A stretch of 64,000 bases of DNA, from contig DHAE01000002.1 in assembly GCA_002397315.1 (NCBI GenBank), positions 67,242-131,241 on the forward strand, read 5' to 3'. A program made the position numbers and the translations under genes. Every line of letters begins with the position of its first letter. Position 1 is the first letter of the stretch. The DNA comes from Comamonadaceae bacterium UBA4962 (lineage in GTDB: Bacteria > Pseudomonadota > Gammaproteobacteria > Burkholderiales > Burkholderiaceae_C). The notes under the pieces were generated by a model. The model was not told the DNA's origin. It saw only the letters and a program-made list of their open reading frames with translations, and did not search any database. Positions 51,753 to 60,990 of the stretch are shown here, piece after piece.

Positions 51753-53329
51753 TGCCCCAGCTCTACCTCAACAACTTCACCACCACGTTCATCGCCAGCG
51801 TCAAGTCGGCGCCGGCCACCGCGAACCCCGCAGCCGAACTCGACTACGGAATCCTGCGCGTCTCGGACGGCGCGGCCGGCACGCTCATCAACCCGCCCGC
51901 GGGCAGCTGGTACGTGCTGACCAGCTACAAGCGCTCGGGCACGGTCGAATCCGATTACGAAATCCTGCGCGTCACCGGGGTGGACAACTCCGTGGTGGGC
52001 GAGTGCCGGCTGACCGTGCTGCGCGGGCAGGAAGGCACCACGCCGAAGGCCTACGTGGCGGGCGATCTGGTGGAACTGCGGCTGACGGCCGGCGGCATCA
52101 GCCAGTACGCTCAGACCACCGACCCTCGCTTGTCCGATCCGCGCACGCCCACAGGCGCTGCGGGCGGCGTGCTTTCGGGCACGTTCCCCAATCCTGGCTT
52201 CGCCCAGCCCATGGCTACCGTCGCCCAGATGGAGGGCAGGGTGGAGAAAGTGGCCGGCAAGGGCCTGAGCGCCAACGACTACACGAACGCCGACCTGGCC
52301 AAGCTCGCCGGCATCGCCGAGCAGGCCTCGAAGAACGCACCGGACTCTCAACTGCGCGACCGCAGCACGCACACCGGCGTGCAGGCGATCAGCACGGTGA
52401 CGGATCTGCAGGCTACCCTGGACGCCAAGGAGCCCGGCATCGCCGCAGGCACGGCCGCCCAATACTGGCGGGGCGACAAGACGTGGCGCGACTTCGCGAC
52501 GGACGTGCGCGCCACCGTGTTGACTGGCCTGAGCACAGCCACGAACACCGCGATCGCCGCGGCTGACACATTGCTGGGCGCGCTGGGCAAGCTGCAGGCA
52601 CAGATTTCCGCGCACTTCGGCTCGGGCGGCGGGGCTCACGCCGCGGCGACCACCGGCGCGGCAGGCTTCCTTTCGGCCGGCGACAAGGCGAAGCTGGATG
52701 GGGTGGGCTACGGCGCCACAGCGAACGCCACGGATGCGCAGCTGCGGGACCGCAGCACGCATACCGGGGTGCAGGCGATCGGGACGGTTTCGGGCCTGCA
52801 GGGTGCGCTCGATGCCCGGCCGGTCGCGGATTTCTCTGCCGTGCCGGATGCCGGCGGCCTGGATGGCACCGAGTGGCTGCCGATCAACAAGCCCGGCGGC
52901 ACGTACCGCCGCACCACCTTCCAGCGCTTCCTCGACTGGATTCTGGCCCGCGCCAATACCTGGACCGGGATGCAGACGCTGCGCGGCGCCGTGTTCCAGG
53001 CCGGGTACTTCGAGCAGGTCGGAGGCCCGTTTTACGCCAGCAACTTGCCCACCATCTACATGGATTACGGGTCGATCCAGGAGGTGATCCTCAACGTCAA
53101 TTGGGCGCCCGCATTCCCGCCCCCGTCCCGTGGATGCCAGCTGACGCTCTTGCTCACGCAGGACGGATACGGCGGGCGGTCCTTCACCGTGCCGGGCATC
53201 TGCCGGCCGGCCCTGGGCACGATCCCCACGCTCTCGACGGCAGCCAATAAGAGCACGCTGTTCTCGTTCATCGGGACGGGCAGCCGGTGGCTCTTCATCG
53301 ACGGCGGCCGCGACTACGACCTCAACTGA
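51752..53329 (+). CDS. Tail fibre protein
   Basis: 525 residues. N-terminal virion-binding part (MPQLYLNNFTTTFIASV), then a shaft containing a motif that occurs twice: QLRDRSTHTGVQAISTV and QLRDRSTHTGVQAIGTV, plus GGVLSGTFPNPGFAQ and GAAGFLSAGDKAKLDG typical of phage fibres. The C-terminal 200 residues are likely the receptor-binding tip. Start at ATG 51,752 overlapping the previous stop. Confidence 0.8.
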   Translation: MPQLYLNNFTTTFIASVKSAPATANPAAELDYGILRVSDGAAGTLINPPAGSWYVLTSYKRSGTVESDYEILRVTGVDNSVVGECRLTVLRGQEGTTPKAYVAGDLVELRLTAGGISQYAQTTDPRLSDPRTPTGAAGGVLSGTFPNPGFAQPMATVAQMEGRVEKVAGKGLSANDYTNADLAKLAGIAEQASKNAPDSQLRDRSTHTGVQAISTVTDLQATLDAKEPGIAAGTAAQYWRGDKTWRDFATDVRATVLTGLSTATNTAIAAADTLLGALGKLQAQISAHFGSGGGAHAAATTGAAGFLSAGDKAKLDGVGYGATANATDAQLRDRSTHTGVQAIGTVSGLQGALDARPVADFSAVPDAGGLDGTEWLPINKPGGTYRRTTFQRFLDWILARANTWTGMQTLRGAVFQAGYFEQVGGPFYASNLPTIYMDYGSIQEVILNVNWAPAFPPPSRGCQLTLLLTQDGYGGRSFTVPGICRPALGTIPTLSTAANKSTLFSFIGTGSRWLFIDGGRDYDLN

Positions 53330-53332
53330 TCC

Positions 53333-53947
53333 ATGTTCGCAGCATCCATCGCCATGCGCCGGGCCAAGGCCCGCCCGCCCATCCAGCTCGTCGCCGCCGG
53401 AAGGCCTGGCGCGTTCAGCGGTGGGTCCACGTTCAACGTACCCGCCCATCCTGCAGGCGCGCTCGTGCTGGTGTTCGCCGGATCGCAGGGGCCCTGGACC
53501 AATATCGGGGCACCGGCTGGGTGGACTCGCGCCGCGGGTTATGGGGACGGTGACCGATCTGTAGCGGCATTCTGGAAAATCAGCGACGGCGCTGCTTTTA
53601 CTGCAGTGTTTCCTGGGAGCGGGGGCTCAAGCTTGGCTTATGGTGGATTCCTGGTGTTCCAGAACGCTTCTCGGATCGGGGCCGTTGCCGGGCACTGGAA
53701 TCCCGGGACGACATCTTCAATCCCCATCGACGCACTGCCATCCATGCAACCGGGAGGCACCTCCTGGGTGGTCGCAGGGAGCTACACGGCGGGTAGCACG
53801 GCGCCGGGATACAGCGCTCCTCTATCGGTGGAGAGCAATTCGTGGCTTGGCATTGCGGCAAACCTATCTTCTTTCGGCGGGTCTTATTTCCAAACATACT
53901 CCGGTTCAAATAATGACGTGAGTTGCGTGGTGGAGGTGGTGAATTGA
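53333..53947 (+). CDS. Hypothetical phage structural protein (fibre accessory)
   Basis: 204 residues. Gly/Ser-rich beta protein (FSGGSTFNVPAHPAGALVLVFAG; FPGSGGSSLAYGGFLVF), a style of jelly-roll virion proteins. It lies directly after the tail fibre and couples to a fibre-assembly-like gene. Base composition falls toward the end, hinting at recent exchange of the receptor-binding part. Confidence 0.58.
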   Translation: MFAASIAMRRAKARPPIQLVAAGRPGAFSGGSTFNVPAHPAGALVLVFAGSQGPWTNIGAPAGWTRAAGYGDGDRSVAAFWKISDGAAFTAVFPGSGGSSLAYGGFLVFQNASRIGAVAGHWNPGTTSSIPIDALPSMQPGGTSWVVAGSYTAGSTAPGYSAPLSVESNSWLGIAANLSSFGGSYFQTYSGSNNDVSCVVEVVN

Positions 53948-54474
53948 TTTCCTATATCAACGTCAAAACGGGCAAATGGCCAATTACCGCTCAGGAAATC
54001 ATGGCGGAAAACCCCCTGACGAGTTTCGGCGTTCCCTTCGTCGCGCCTCCGGACTACGCCCCACTGGTGGACGGCCCGCGGCCTGCCTTCGATGCGGACC
54101 TGCAGCAGTTGGCCGAGGTGCGCCCGGCGCTGGTGGATGGAGCGTGGACCCGGCAATGGGTGGTGCAGGCCCTGCCTGAGCCCGTAGCCGCCCAGAACAG
54201 GATCGCCAGCGTGACGCGTGCCGCGCAGCAACGGCTGGACGAGTTCGCCCGCACCGATGCCTTCGACGGCATCCTGAGCGCGGCCAGCTACGCGACGAGT
54301 TCCATTCCCCGGTTCCGGTCCCGCGGGCAGTACGCGGTGAAGGCACGCGATGCGACGTGGGCGAAGCTCTACGAAATCCTCGCGGCGGTGCAGGGCGGCT
54401 CGCGGCCCATGCCGAGCGTGCCGGCCGTCCTCGCCGAACTGCCGCCGCTGGCCTGGCCGCCGATCGAAGCGTAG
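53944..54474 (+). CDS. Tail fibre assembly chaperone-like protein
   Basis: 176 residues. Start TTG at 53,944, overlapping the previous TGA, with GGAGGTGG upstream. The protein (GVPFVAPPDYAPLVDGPRPAFDADL, WTRQWVVQALPEPVAAQNRIA, then ASYATSSIPRFRSRGQYAVKARD) looks like fibre assembly proteins, which follow fibre genes and help them fold. The match is by style. Confidence 0.62.
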   Translation: MISYINVKTGKWPITAQEIMAENPLTSFGVPFVAPPDYAPLVDGPRPAFDADLQQLAEVRPALVDGAWTRQWVVQALPEPVAAQNRIASVTRAAQQRLDEFARTDAFDGILSAASYATSSIPRFRSRGQYAVKARDATWAKLYEILAAVQGGSRPMPSVPAVLAELPPLAWPPIEA

Positions 54475-54476
54475 CC

Positions 54477-54493
54477 GCGTGCCAAGCCTGCCA
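54477..54493 (+). promoter_or_regulatory. Late 17-bp element, copy F (before nozzle-like gene)
   Basis: GCGTGCCAAGCCTGCCA. ATG at +27 without Shine-Dalgarno; GCCTGCCA GATT GGCGGGC forms a strong hairpin immediately before the ATG. Confidence 0.8.
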
Positions 54494-54504
54494 GATTGGC
54501 GGGC

Positions 54505-57081
54505 ATGACGATCTACCGCCTGGCCGCGTTCGGCGGCGAAGCCCCCAGCGTTTCCGATCGCGCCTTGGGCAGCGACCTCGCGCGGGTGAACGAAAACCTC
54601 TTCCTACCCAGCGGCGAGTTCTGGCCCGTGGCCGCCGACCGCCGGCACTCGGCCTGTGTGGCCGGCGCGCGCACTCTGCACCGCATGGCGCGCAATGCGA
54701 GCGGCGAGGTGGTCAAGGACCCAGCCGCGCCCATCCGATCCTATGCGCAGGAGCTGTCCTTCGTGAAGGGCCAGATCAACGACGAGGCCACGGAGCGCAC
54801 CTACTTCACCACCGACGACGGCAGCGCGCGCCCGCGCGTGGTGGACGCGCGCGGCAACGACCGGCTGCTGGGCGTGGCCCGGCCCGTGAGGCCGATCGTG
54901 AAGCTGCAGGTGGTGGACGAGTTCACGCCCGAGGAGGCGAAAACCTGGCTCTATGGCGACTTCGCCCAGATGCTGCTGGACGATCTGCTCGCCGCGTTCG
55001 TGAAGCAGGAGGGCAACCAGGAGGCCGTGCGGTGGGATGCCTCGGGCAAGGCCTACGCCGGGCCCACGTCGAACTACGGGCTCTCGTTGTCCACCGCCGT
55101 GGGCGGCGGCGTGACGCCGGGCAACCTCTACGCCGTGGTGACGGCTGCGCGCGCGACCGCCACCCAGATGGACATGACCCGCCTCGGCGCCACCCAGACC
55201 GGCGGGGGCTGGGCCGTGCCGGTGGCCGCCATGCCGGCGAGCTACCCGCTGCGCCGCGCGGCGCTGGTGGAGGCGCTGCAGCTGCACGAATTCCCGGCCA
55301 TCGCGGGAGAGCGCGCGGGCGAGACAGTGCTGACAGCCGACCTGGCCGCCAAGGTCGCCGACCTGGCCGAGAAGGCGGCCGCCCCCGGCGCCGAGTGCGC
55401 GGCCGCTCGCACCGAACTGGACAAGCTGGTGCGGGAGTTCTCCACCCTGGCGCTGGAGAAGAGTTGTGCCGCGCCCGCGTCCGCACCGGTGCGACCGAAG
55501 GAGCCCTCCGTGCCGCAGTACCAGTCCACCGGGGGCGACAGCACCGAACTCGTGGAATCGTCGGCATGGGTGCAGTACCGCAAGGATCTGGAGGCCTACT
55601 TCCTGGCGCTCGAAACGTACACCTCCGGGAAGGACGCAGCGTCCACCCAGGCGGCGAGCCTGAACGCGCGGTTGGTGGAGATCCAGCAGCGCTGCGCCAC
55701 CCTGGTGGCGAGCATCCAGTCCCAGCTGACCAGCCAGTTCACGGCGCTGACCAAGGACGTGGCGGTGGTGGGCACCTGGGTGGACAAGCTGGGCGGCGTG
55801 GCGAAGCTGGCCGGCGAGACGGTGGACCGCGTGGTGTCGTCGCGATACTACGTGGCCGCCTTCGTGACCGACTGGGGCGAAGAGTCGGAGCCATCGCCGC
55901 TGTCCGATCTGCTTGAGGCGGACGCGAACGACACCGTGACCGTGCAGCGGCCGGCCCTGATGACGGGTGAGAGCTACGCGGAGCGCAGCATCGTGAAGTG
56001 GCGCCTGTACCGCAGCAACACGTCCGGCACCGCGGCCGCGTGGCAGCTGGTGCAGGAGATGCCCATCACGGTGGCCGCCTTCCTGGACGACAAGGCGAGC
56101 GAGGAGCTGGAGAGCCTGCAGCCGCAGTTCACCTGGGCGGCGCCGCCGTACCGCATGGACGTCCAGTTCGACGGCGAGCTGAAACCCAGCGTGGGCACGA
56201 GCCCCTATCTGCGCGGGCTGGTGGGCATGCCCAACGGGATCATGGCCGGCTTCATCGACAACACTGTGGCCTTCTGCGAGCCCTACGTGCCTTACGCCTG
56301 GCCCGTCGAGTACCAGGTCACGACCGAATTCCCCGTGGTGGGCATGGCCGTGTTCGACCAGACCCTGTTCGTGGGTACGGCCGGCAATCCCTACTTCGTC
56401 ACCGGCGCGCACTCGGCCTCGATGTCTGCCCAGAAGCTCGATAGCAACCAGGCATGCGCCTCGCGCCGGTCGGTGGTGGGCGTGCAGGGCGGCGTGCTCT
56501 ACGCCTCTCCGGACGGGCTGTGCCTGGCGAGCGCCCGCGGTGTGGAGGTGGTGTCCCGGCAGCTGATCGCGCGCAAGGACTGGCAGGCCATGCAGCCGAA
56601 CAGCATGTTCGCGGCCGAGCACGAAGGCGTCTACTACCTGTTCTACGCTGGCGCGGGCGGGGGCTGCCTGGCCTGCAACATGCAGGACGGGATGAAGCTG
56701 GGCCGCATCGACCTGTCGGGCTCGGCCGTGTGGGTGGATAAGCTCAACGACCTGATGTACCTGGCCCGGGGCTCGGACATCCTGGAATGCTTCACCGGCG
56801 GCGCCACGCGGGCGGGCCGGTGGCGCACGGGCATCGCCACGCAACCGCGCCAGCAGCCGCTCGCGTGGGCGAAGGTCTACGGCCAGCAGGACGCCGCGCA
56901 CCCCATCACGCTGCGGCTGTGGGGTGATGGGGTGCTGCGGCACACGGCCACGTTCACGGACCTGCAGCCCCAGCGCCTGCCGGCCGGTCGCTGGCTCGAG
57001 CACCAGGTGGAAATCCAGGGCGCCGCGCGCGTCACGTCCGTGGTGCTGTGCTCTACCTCCGAGGAGCTGCGCGGGGTATGA
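54505..57081 (+). CDS. Large tail-tip (nozzle/tubular protein B-like) protein
   Basis: 858 residues from ATG 54,505. A big beta-rich protein with phrases such as SSRYYVAAFVTDWGEESEPS, WRLYRSNTSGTAAAWQLVQ, PVVGMAVFDQTLFVGTAG and GVQGGVLYASPDGLC, giving a propeller-like series as in T7 gp12/nozzle proteins. A Gln/Ala coiled-coil insert (about 280-440) is unusual. It would form the distal tail of a podovirus. Confidence 0.65.
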   Translation: MTIYRLAAFGGEAPSVSDRALGSDLARVNENLFLPSGEFWPVAADRRHSACVAGARTLHRMARNASGEVVKDPAAPIRSYAQELSFVKGQINDEATERTYFTTDDGSARPRVVDARGNDRLLGVARPVRPIVKLQVVDEFTPEEAKTWLYGDFAQMLLDDLLAAFVKQEGNQEAVRWDASGKAYAGPTSNYGLSLSTAVGGGVTPGNLYAVVTAARATATQMDMTRLGATQTGGGWAVPVAAMPASYPLRRAALVEALQLHEFPAIAGERAGETVLTADLAAKVADLAEKAAAPGAECAAARTELDKLVREFSTLALEKSCAAPASAPVRPKEPSVPQYQSTGGDSTELVESSAWVQYRKDLEAYFLALETYTSGKDAASTQAASLNARLVEIQQRCATLVASIQSQLTSQFTALTKDVAVVGTWVDKLGGVAKLAGETVDRVVSSRYYVAAFVTDWGEESEPSPLSDLLEADANDTVTVQRPALMTGESYAERSIVKWRLYRSNTSGTAAAWQLVQEMPITVAAFLDDKASEELESLQPQFTWAAPPYRMDVQFDGELKPSVGTSPYLRGLVGMPNGIMAGFIDNTVAFCEPYVPYAWPVEYQVTTEFPVVGMAVFDQTLFVGTAGNPYFVTGAHSASMSAQKLDSNQACASRRSVVGVQGGVLYASPDGLCLASARGVEVVSRQLIARKDWQAMQPNSMFAAEHEGVYYLFYAGAGGGCLACNMQDGMKLGRIDLSGSAVWVDKLNDLMYLARGSDILECFTGGATRAGRWRTGIATQPRQQPLAWAKVYGQQDAAHPITLRLWGDGVLRHTATFTDLQPQRLPAGRWLEHQVEIQGAARVTSVVLCSTSEELRGV

Positions 57082-59009
57082 CGAACAGCCGAAAAATCGA
57101 CACGGGCGTGGCTCGGCTGCCGGCCCTGCCGCGCCTCAACGCCCAGGACAAGGCCCTGACCGACTGGGCCAAGGCCGTGACGGAGCACCTGGAGGTGCGC
57201 GCCGGCTCTCGCGGCAACGAGTTCGAGCGGGGCGTGACGCTGCGCGAGCTGCGCGAGGCCATGGGCGGCGTGCAGGGGCTGGTGGAGATCCTCGACAAGG
57301 ACCGCAAGCCCGGGCCGGGGGAATCGGTGATCGACCTGGGCGGGGGGCTGTCGGCCACCGTGCAGATCGACCGATTCGCCCAGGCCATCATCGACTCGGC
57401 CCTGTTCCGCTCGCTCGCGAAGACGCTGGACGATCCCACGCGGTTCGACCACCTCGCGAAGGAGATCCGGGACGAGCTGGTGCGATCGATCGCCGACGAG
57501 GCCGCCAAGCGCGGCGCGGAGGTGCGCGACCTGCAGACCATCGTGCAGACGAACGAGCGCAGTTTCGCGCGCCAGGTGCGGGAGGTGACGGCCAGCCTGC
57601 AGCAGGCCAGCGCCGGCATCCGCGCCACGCAGGCGGCCTGGAGCGACGGGCAGCGCGCGATGGCGACCAACGTGCTGCAGCTGCAGGCCTCGCTCGGGCG
57701 CTACTACCGCGACGGCACGCCCGGTCGCGCGAGCCTCGAGCAGGAAATGACGGTGCTGGCCAGCTACTCCGACGGGCTGCGCGCGCAGTACACGCTCAAG
57801 GTACAGGCCGGCGGGGCGCTCGCCGGCTTTGGGATCGCGGCCGAGGAGCGCAACGGCCAGACCACCAGCGCCTTCATCATCATGGCCGACAAGTTCGCCG
57901 TGGTGGCGCCGAACTACAGCGGGGGGCTGCTGCGCACGCCGCGGCCGCAGGACGTGGTGTTCGGCGTAGACGGCAATGGCATCTACCTGCAGAACAACGT
58001 CTATGTGAAGGGCAACCTGCGCGTGGATGGGCAGGGCCGCACGCTCGCCGACGGCATGCGGGGCTCGGTGCTGCTGTCCGCGAGCGGCAGTTACTGGAGC
58101 GATGCCACGGCCCGGCAGGCTGTCTGGCAGGCCCTGGGCAACGGCGGCAGCGCGCCCAACAACAACCACCTGCAGGTGGGCGATGCCGTCACCATCACCG
58201 ACGGCGGTGCGTTCACCCAGACCCGGCACTGGATGGGGTACTACTGGGCCATCCCTGGCGCGGTGCTGAGCGGCGACCTGCTGGTGGACGGAACGGTGGC
58301 CGCGCGCAAGGTGGACACGCGGGGGCTCACGGTGCGCGACAGCGCCGGCAACGTCATCCTGTCCGCCAACGGCATGGACGCGCAGTGGCTGCGCAACCTG
58401 CAGGCGGCCCAGGTGAACGGGCTCGGCGCACTCGCGCGGCGCGACATGGTGCGCATCGGCGAAACGGTGGGCATGCCCGACGGCTCGGTGCTGAATACCA
58501 ACGACTTCATCAACCGGCTGCAGCGCATCACCAGCAACAACATCGGCGTCTTCATGGACACCGCGGCGATCGGGACCGCGTACATCGGGCAGGCGGCGGT
58601 AGGCACGCTGCAGATCGCGGGTGGTGCTGTCACGTCCATGTCCCAGGGCGCGGGCCGCGGCGACGCGGCTCCGGGCGGCGCGGCGCTGGTGGCCGTCTGC
58701 TACCTCAATGTGGCGCCCGGCGCGACGGGGGTGGTGGTCAGCGGCTCCGTGTCGGTCTATGCACCGGGCGGCAACGCCTCGGCCTTCATGAAGCTGCGCA
58801 GGCGCGGCGGTGGCCAAGTGGGGTTCACCTGGGTGTCGATCCAGAGCGGCTGGTGGTCCACCATGTCGGTCAGCGGGTACGACGCATACCCGCCGGCCGG
58901 GATGAACGTCTACGAGTTGCTGGTGGAGAACCCTCCGGACGGCCCAGGAGGCAGCAGGCCCGTGACTGCCGAATTCGGGTCCATCACAGCAACCGGGGGA
59001 AACCGATGA
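57078..59009 (+). CDS. Host-specificity (lambda J-like, DUF1983) tail protein
   Basis: 643 residues; ATG at 57,078 overlaps the previous stop (ATGA). A helical part with ERSFARQVREVTASLQQASAG and the following SLEQEMTVLASYSDGLRAQYTLKVQ, GFGIAAEERNGQ, FIIMADKFAVVAPN are the DUF1983 fibre signature of lambda-J-like proteins. The C-terminal 150 residues form a likely receptor-binding domain. A J-like tip combined with podovirus-type genes is mosaic. Confidence 0.75.
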   Translation: MTNSRKIDTGVARLPALPRLNAQDKALTDWAKAVTEHLEVRAGSRGNEFERGVTLRELREAMGGVQGLVEILDKDRKPGPGESVIDLGGGLSATVQIDRFAQAIIDSALFRSLAKTLDDPTRFDHLAKEIRDELVRSIADEAAKRGAEVRDLQTIVQTNERSFARQVREVTASLQQASAGIRATQAAWSDGQRAMATNVLQLQASLGRYYRDGTPGRASLEQEMTVLASYSDGLRAQYTLKVQAGGALAGFGIAAEERNGQTTSAFIIMADKFAVVAPNYSGGLLRTPRPQDVVFGVDGNGIYLQNNVYVKGNLRVDGQGRTLADGMRGSVLLSASGSYWSDATARQAVWQALGNGGSAPNNNHLQVGDAVTITDGGAFTQTRHWMGYYWAIPGAVLSGDLLVDGTVAARKVDTRGLTVRDSAGNVILSANGMDAQWLRNLQAAQVNGLGALARRDMVRIGETVGMPDGSVLNTNDFINRLQRITSNNIGVFMDTAAIGTAYIGQAAVGTLQIAGGAVTSMSQGAGRGDAAPGGAALVAVCYLNVAPGATGVVVSGSVSVYAPGGNASAFMKLRRRGGGQVGFTWVSIQSGWWSTMSVSGYDAYPPAGMNVYELLVENPPDGPGGSRPVTAEFGSITATGGNR

Positions 59010-59416
59010 GCCACTATGCAGTGCACGAAGAGGGGCGCATCCGGCGCACCTTCACCTTGCCCAGGGGCATGCCCCTGCCGGCCGAGGAGGCGGGCGCCAT
59101 CCCGTGCGGGCCGGAGGTGACGTTGCAGACGCACTACGTCCGCGACGGGGCGGCGCTTCCCATCCCGGCGAGCCCCGGCGCTGGCTGGGTGTTCGATTAC
59201 CAGGCAGGGGAGTGGGCGTTTTCTGAGGATCTGGCCTGGCACCTGGTCCGCGCCGACCGCGATGCGCGGCTGGCCGCGTGCGACTGGCGGGTGCTGCCCG
59301 ATTCGCCCACGCCCGACGACATGCGCCAGGCCTGGCTGGACTACCGGCAGGCGCTGCGCGACGTGACGGGGCAGGGCGACCCGCGCGCGATCGACTGGCC
59401 GGCGCCGCCCGGGTAG
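59006..59416 (+). CDS. Tail assembly/accessory protein
   Basis: 136 residues; ATGA overlap with the J-like gene. N-terminal beta part (HYAVHEEGRIRRTFTLPRGM), then a helical C-terminus (TPDDMRQAWLDYRQALRDVTG) typical of small tail assembly proteins that follow fibre or tip genes. Function inferred. Confidence 0.6.
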   Translation: MSHYAVHEEGRIRRTFTLPRGMPLPAEEAGAIPCGPEVTLQTHYVRDGAALPIPASPGAGWVFDYQAGEWAFSEDLAWHLVRADRDARLAACDWRVLPDSPTPDDMRQAWLDYRQALRDVTGQGDPRAIDWPAPPG

Positions 59417-59417
59417 C

Positions 59418-59434
59418 CCGTACCAAGCCTGCCA
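59418..59434 (+). promoter_or_regulatory. Late 17-bp element, copy G
   Basis: Exact consensus in a 28-bp gap. ATG of the GNAT gene at +26, no Shine-Dalgarno; GCCTGC/GCGGGC can form a hairpin with one mismatch. Confidence 0.8.
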
Positions 59435-59444
59435 CCCTGCGGGC

Positions 59445-59870
59445 ATGACCGATCACGCGCTGGAATACGACATCGAGGCGGTGCTGCCCTTCATGCGCTC
59501 GCGCATCCCGGGCTTTGCCGGGTGCGAGGGCCAGCGGGCCATCGGCCTGCGCCGGGGCGGGGTGCTGGTGGCCGGCGCCGTCTACGAGGGATTCAACGGC
59601 CGGAACCTGTGGGTGCACCTGGCCGGCGCGCCCGGCGCGCGCTGGATGACGCGCGAGTTCCTGCGGGCCGGCTTCGCCTACCCGTTCCTCGTGTGCGGGT
59701 GCGAGCGCATCAGCGGGTACGTGAACGCGAACAACCTGGCGGCCCAGCGCCTGAACGAACACCTGGGATGGCAGCCCGAGGCCCGGCTGCGCGGCGCGGC
59801 GCCCGACGGCGGCGATGTGATTTTGTATGTGATGTGGCGAAAGGACTGCAGATATGTGCCGGTGGCATAA
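59445..59870 (+). CDS. GNAT-family acetyltransferase in the virion gene cluster
   Basis: 141 residues. GNAT features: AVYEGFNGRNLWVHLAG (beta4-like), REFLRAGFAYPFLV, and NANNLAAQRLNEHLGWQPE, the conserved acetyl-CoA/N-terminal-alpha4 region. Small GNATs occur next to internal virion genes in several podoviruses. Its target is unknown; it could modify a host or virion protein. Confidence 0.75.
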   Translation: MTDHALEYDIEAVLPFMRSRIPGFAGCEGQRAIGLRRGGVLVAGAVYEGFNGRNLWVHLAGAPGARWMTREFLRAGFAYPFLVCGCERISGYVNANNLAAQRLNEHLGWQPEARLRGAAPDGGDVILYVMWRKDCRYVPVA

Positions 59871-60744
59871 ACACGAATGGGACATGCTCCCGAGCGGCGC
59901 GTTCTCGCAGCGCCCGGGCGGCCGAATGACGCTCGAAGGCGGAAAGGGGAGCGGCGCCCCTGCGCCCGACCCGCGCCTGGTCGAGGCGCAGATCCGAAGC
60001 ATGGGCATTCAGGACGGCGCGATCCAGCGCATCCTGGCCCAGAGCGACGAGATGGCGCCGTTGCAGAAGGAGCAGACCCAGTTCGCGCTGGACACCTCGC
60101 GCAAGGCCTGGGAGCAGTCGCAGCAGGACCGTGAATACGCGCTGGGTCGGCGCGACCAGCTGACCGGCCAGCAGGACCGGATGATCCAGGACGCGGCAAC
60201 CTTCAACACGGAGGCGAAGCGCGAGGAACTGGCGGGCCAGGCCGCTGCGGACGTGTCGCAGGCCTACACCAGCGCGAGCCGGACATCAGCCGCCGAGATG
60301 GCGCGCATGGGCATCAACCCGAAGGACGGCAAGTTCGGCTCCACCAACACTGCGCTGATCGCCCAGACCGGGCTCGCGCTCGCCCAGGCGAAGAACGGCG
60401 CGCGCACCGCAGCCCGGACCGAAGGCCGCGCGCTCACCGACCGCGCGAGCAACGCACTGGCCGGCTATCCGGCGATGGGCATCCAGACGACGGGGGCAGC
60501 TGCGGGGTTCGGCACCAACGCGCAGACCGTCGCGAACATGGGCCTCGCCGGCCTGAACAGCGGATACGGCCAAGCCGCAGGCGTGGCCGGGCAGATGGGC
60601 TCAAACGCCGCGGGCATGTACGGCGCCATGGGCTCCTATCGGAACGGACAGGATCAGATCGCGGCGGCGAACAACCCAGGGAACACGATCCTGGGGGCAG
60701 CGGCGGGCATCGGGACTGCTTGGGCTTTGGGCAAGCTGCGGTAA
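59854..60744 (+). CDS. Internal virion protein-like
   Basis: 296 residues; overlaps the GNAT stop by 17 bp. Gln/Ala-rich helices (LQKEQTQFALDTSRKAWEQSQ, RREQ-type), then a Gly/Ala-rich C-terminus (GIQTTGAAAGFGTNAQTVANMG; ILGAAAGIGTAWALGKL) that may cross the membrane, as in T7 gp14-like ejection proteins. Confidence 0.68.
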   Translation: MCRWHKHEWDMLPSGAFSQRPGGRMTLEGGKGSGAPAPDPRLVEAQIRSMGIQDGAIQRILAQSDEMAPLQKEQTQFALDTSRKAWEQSQQDREYALGRRDQLTGQQDRMIQDAATFNTEAKREELAGQAAADVSQAYTSASRTSAAEMARMGINPKDGKFGSTNTALIAQTGLALAQAKNGARTAARTEGRALTDRASNALAGYPAMGIQTTGAAAGFGTNAQTVANMGLAGLNSGYGQAAGVAGQMGSNAAGMYGAMGSYRNGQDQIAAANNPGNTILGAAAGIGTAWALGKLR

Positions 60745-60990
60745 CTACTCCACGCAGTCGTAGTCGTATGTCATGCCGGAGGTCTGCGCTCGATAGCGCG
60801 CATACCGCCCATGCTTCTTGCACTCGGCGTCAGCCAGTGGTTGCGCCGAGCGCACATTCACGGACTCCACGGTCACGCTTCGCGGATTCGAAGCGAGGAC
60901 CGAGGCACCGCACCCACTGAGGGCGAGGGCGGACGCAGCAGCCAAAAGTCGTAGGGCGACCATCTGAGAACTCCTAGGAATATGTTTCAT
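60745..60990 (-). CDS. Small lipoprotein, prophage cargo
   Basis: 81 residues. Signal peptide with lipobox (RLLAAASALALSGC). The mature part contains VESVNVRSAQPLADAECKKHGRYARYR and a final Cys, reminiscent of small outer-membrane lipoproteins expressed by lysogens. ATG at 60,990 overlaps the upstream stop (ATGA). Opposite in direction to the late genes. Confidence 0.68.
   Translation of the reverse strand: MKHIPRSSQMVALRLLAAASALALSGCGASVLASNPRSVTVESVNVRSAQPLADAECKKHGRYARYRAQTSGMTYDYDCVE

Noticed and set aside
51752..53947. Diversity-generating retroelement at the fibre genes (template/variable repeat pair)
   Set aside because: No reverse transcriptase and no adenine-biased repeat pair were seen; the two fibre motifs are ordinary shaft repeats.
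49362..57003. Long minus-strand frames opposite the tail genes
   Set aside because: They are antisense shadows of recognisable virion genes and have no domain or start signals.
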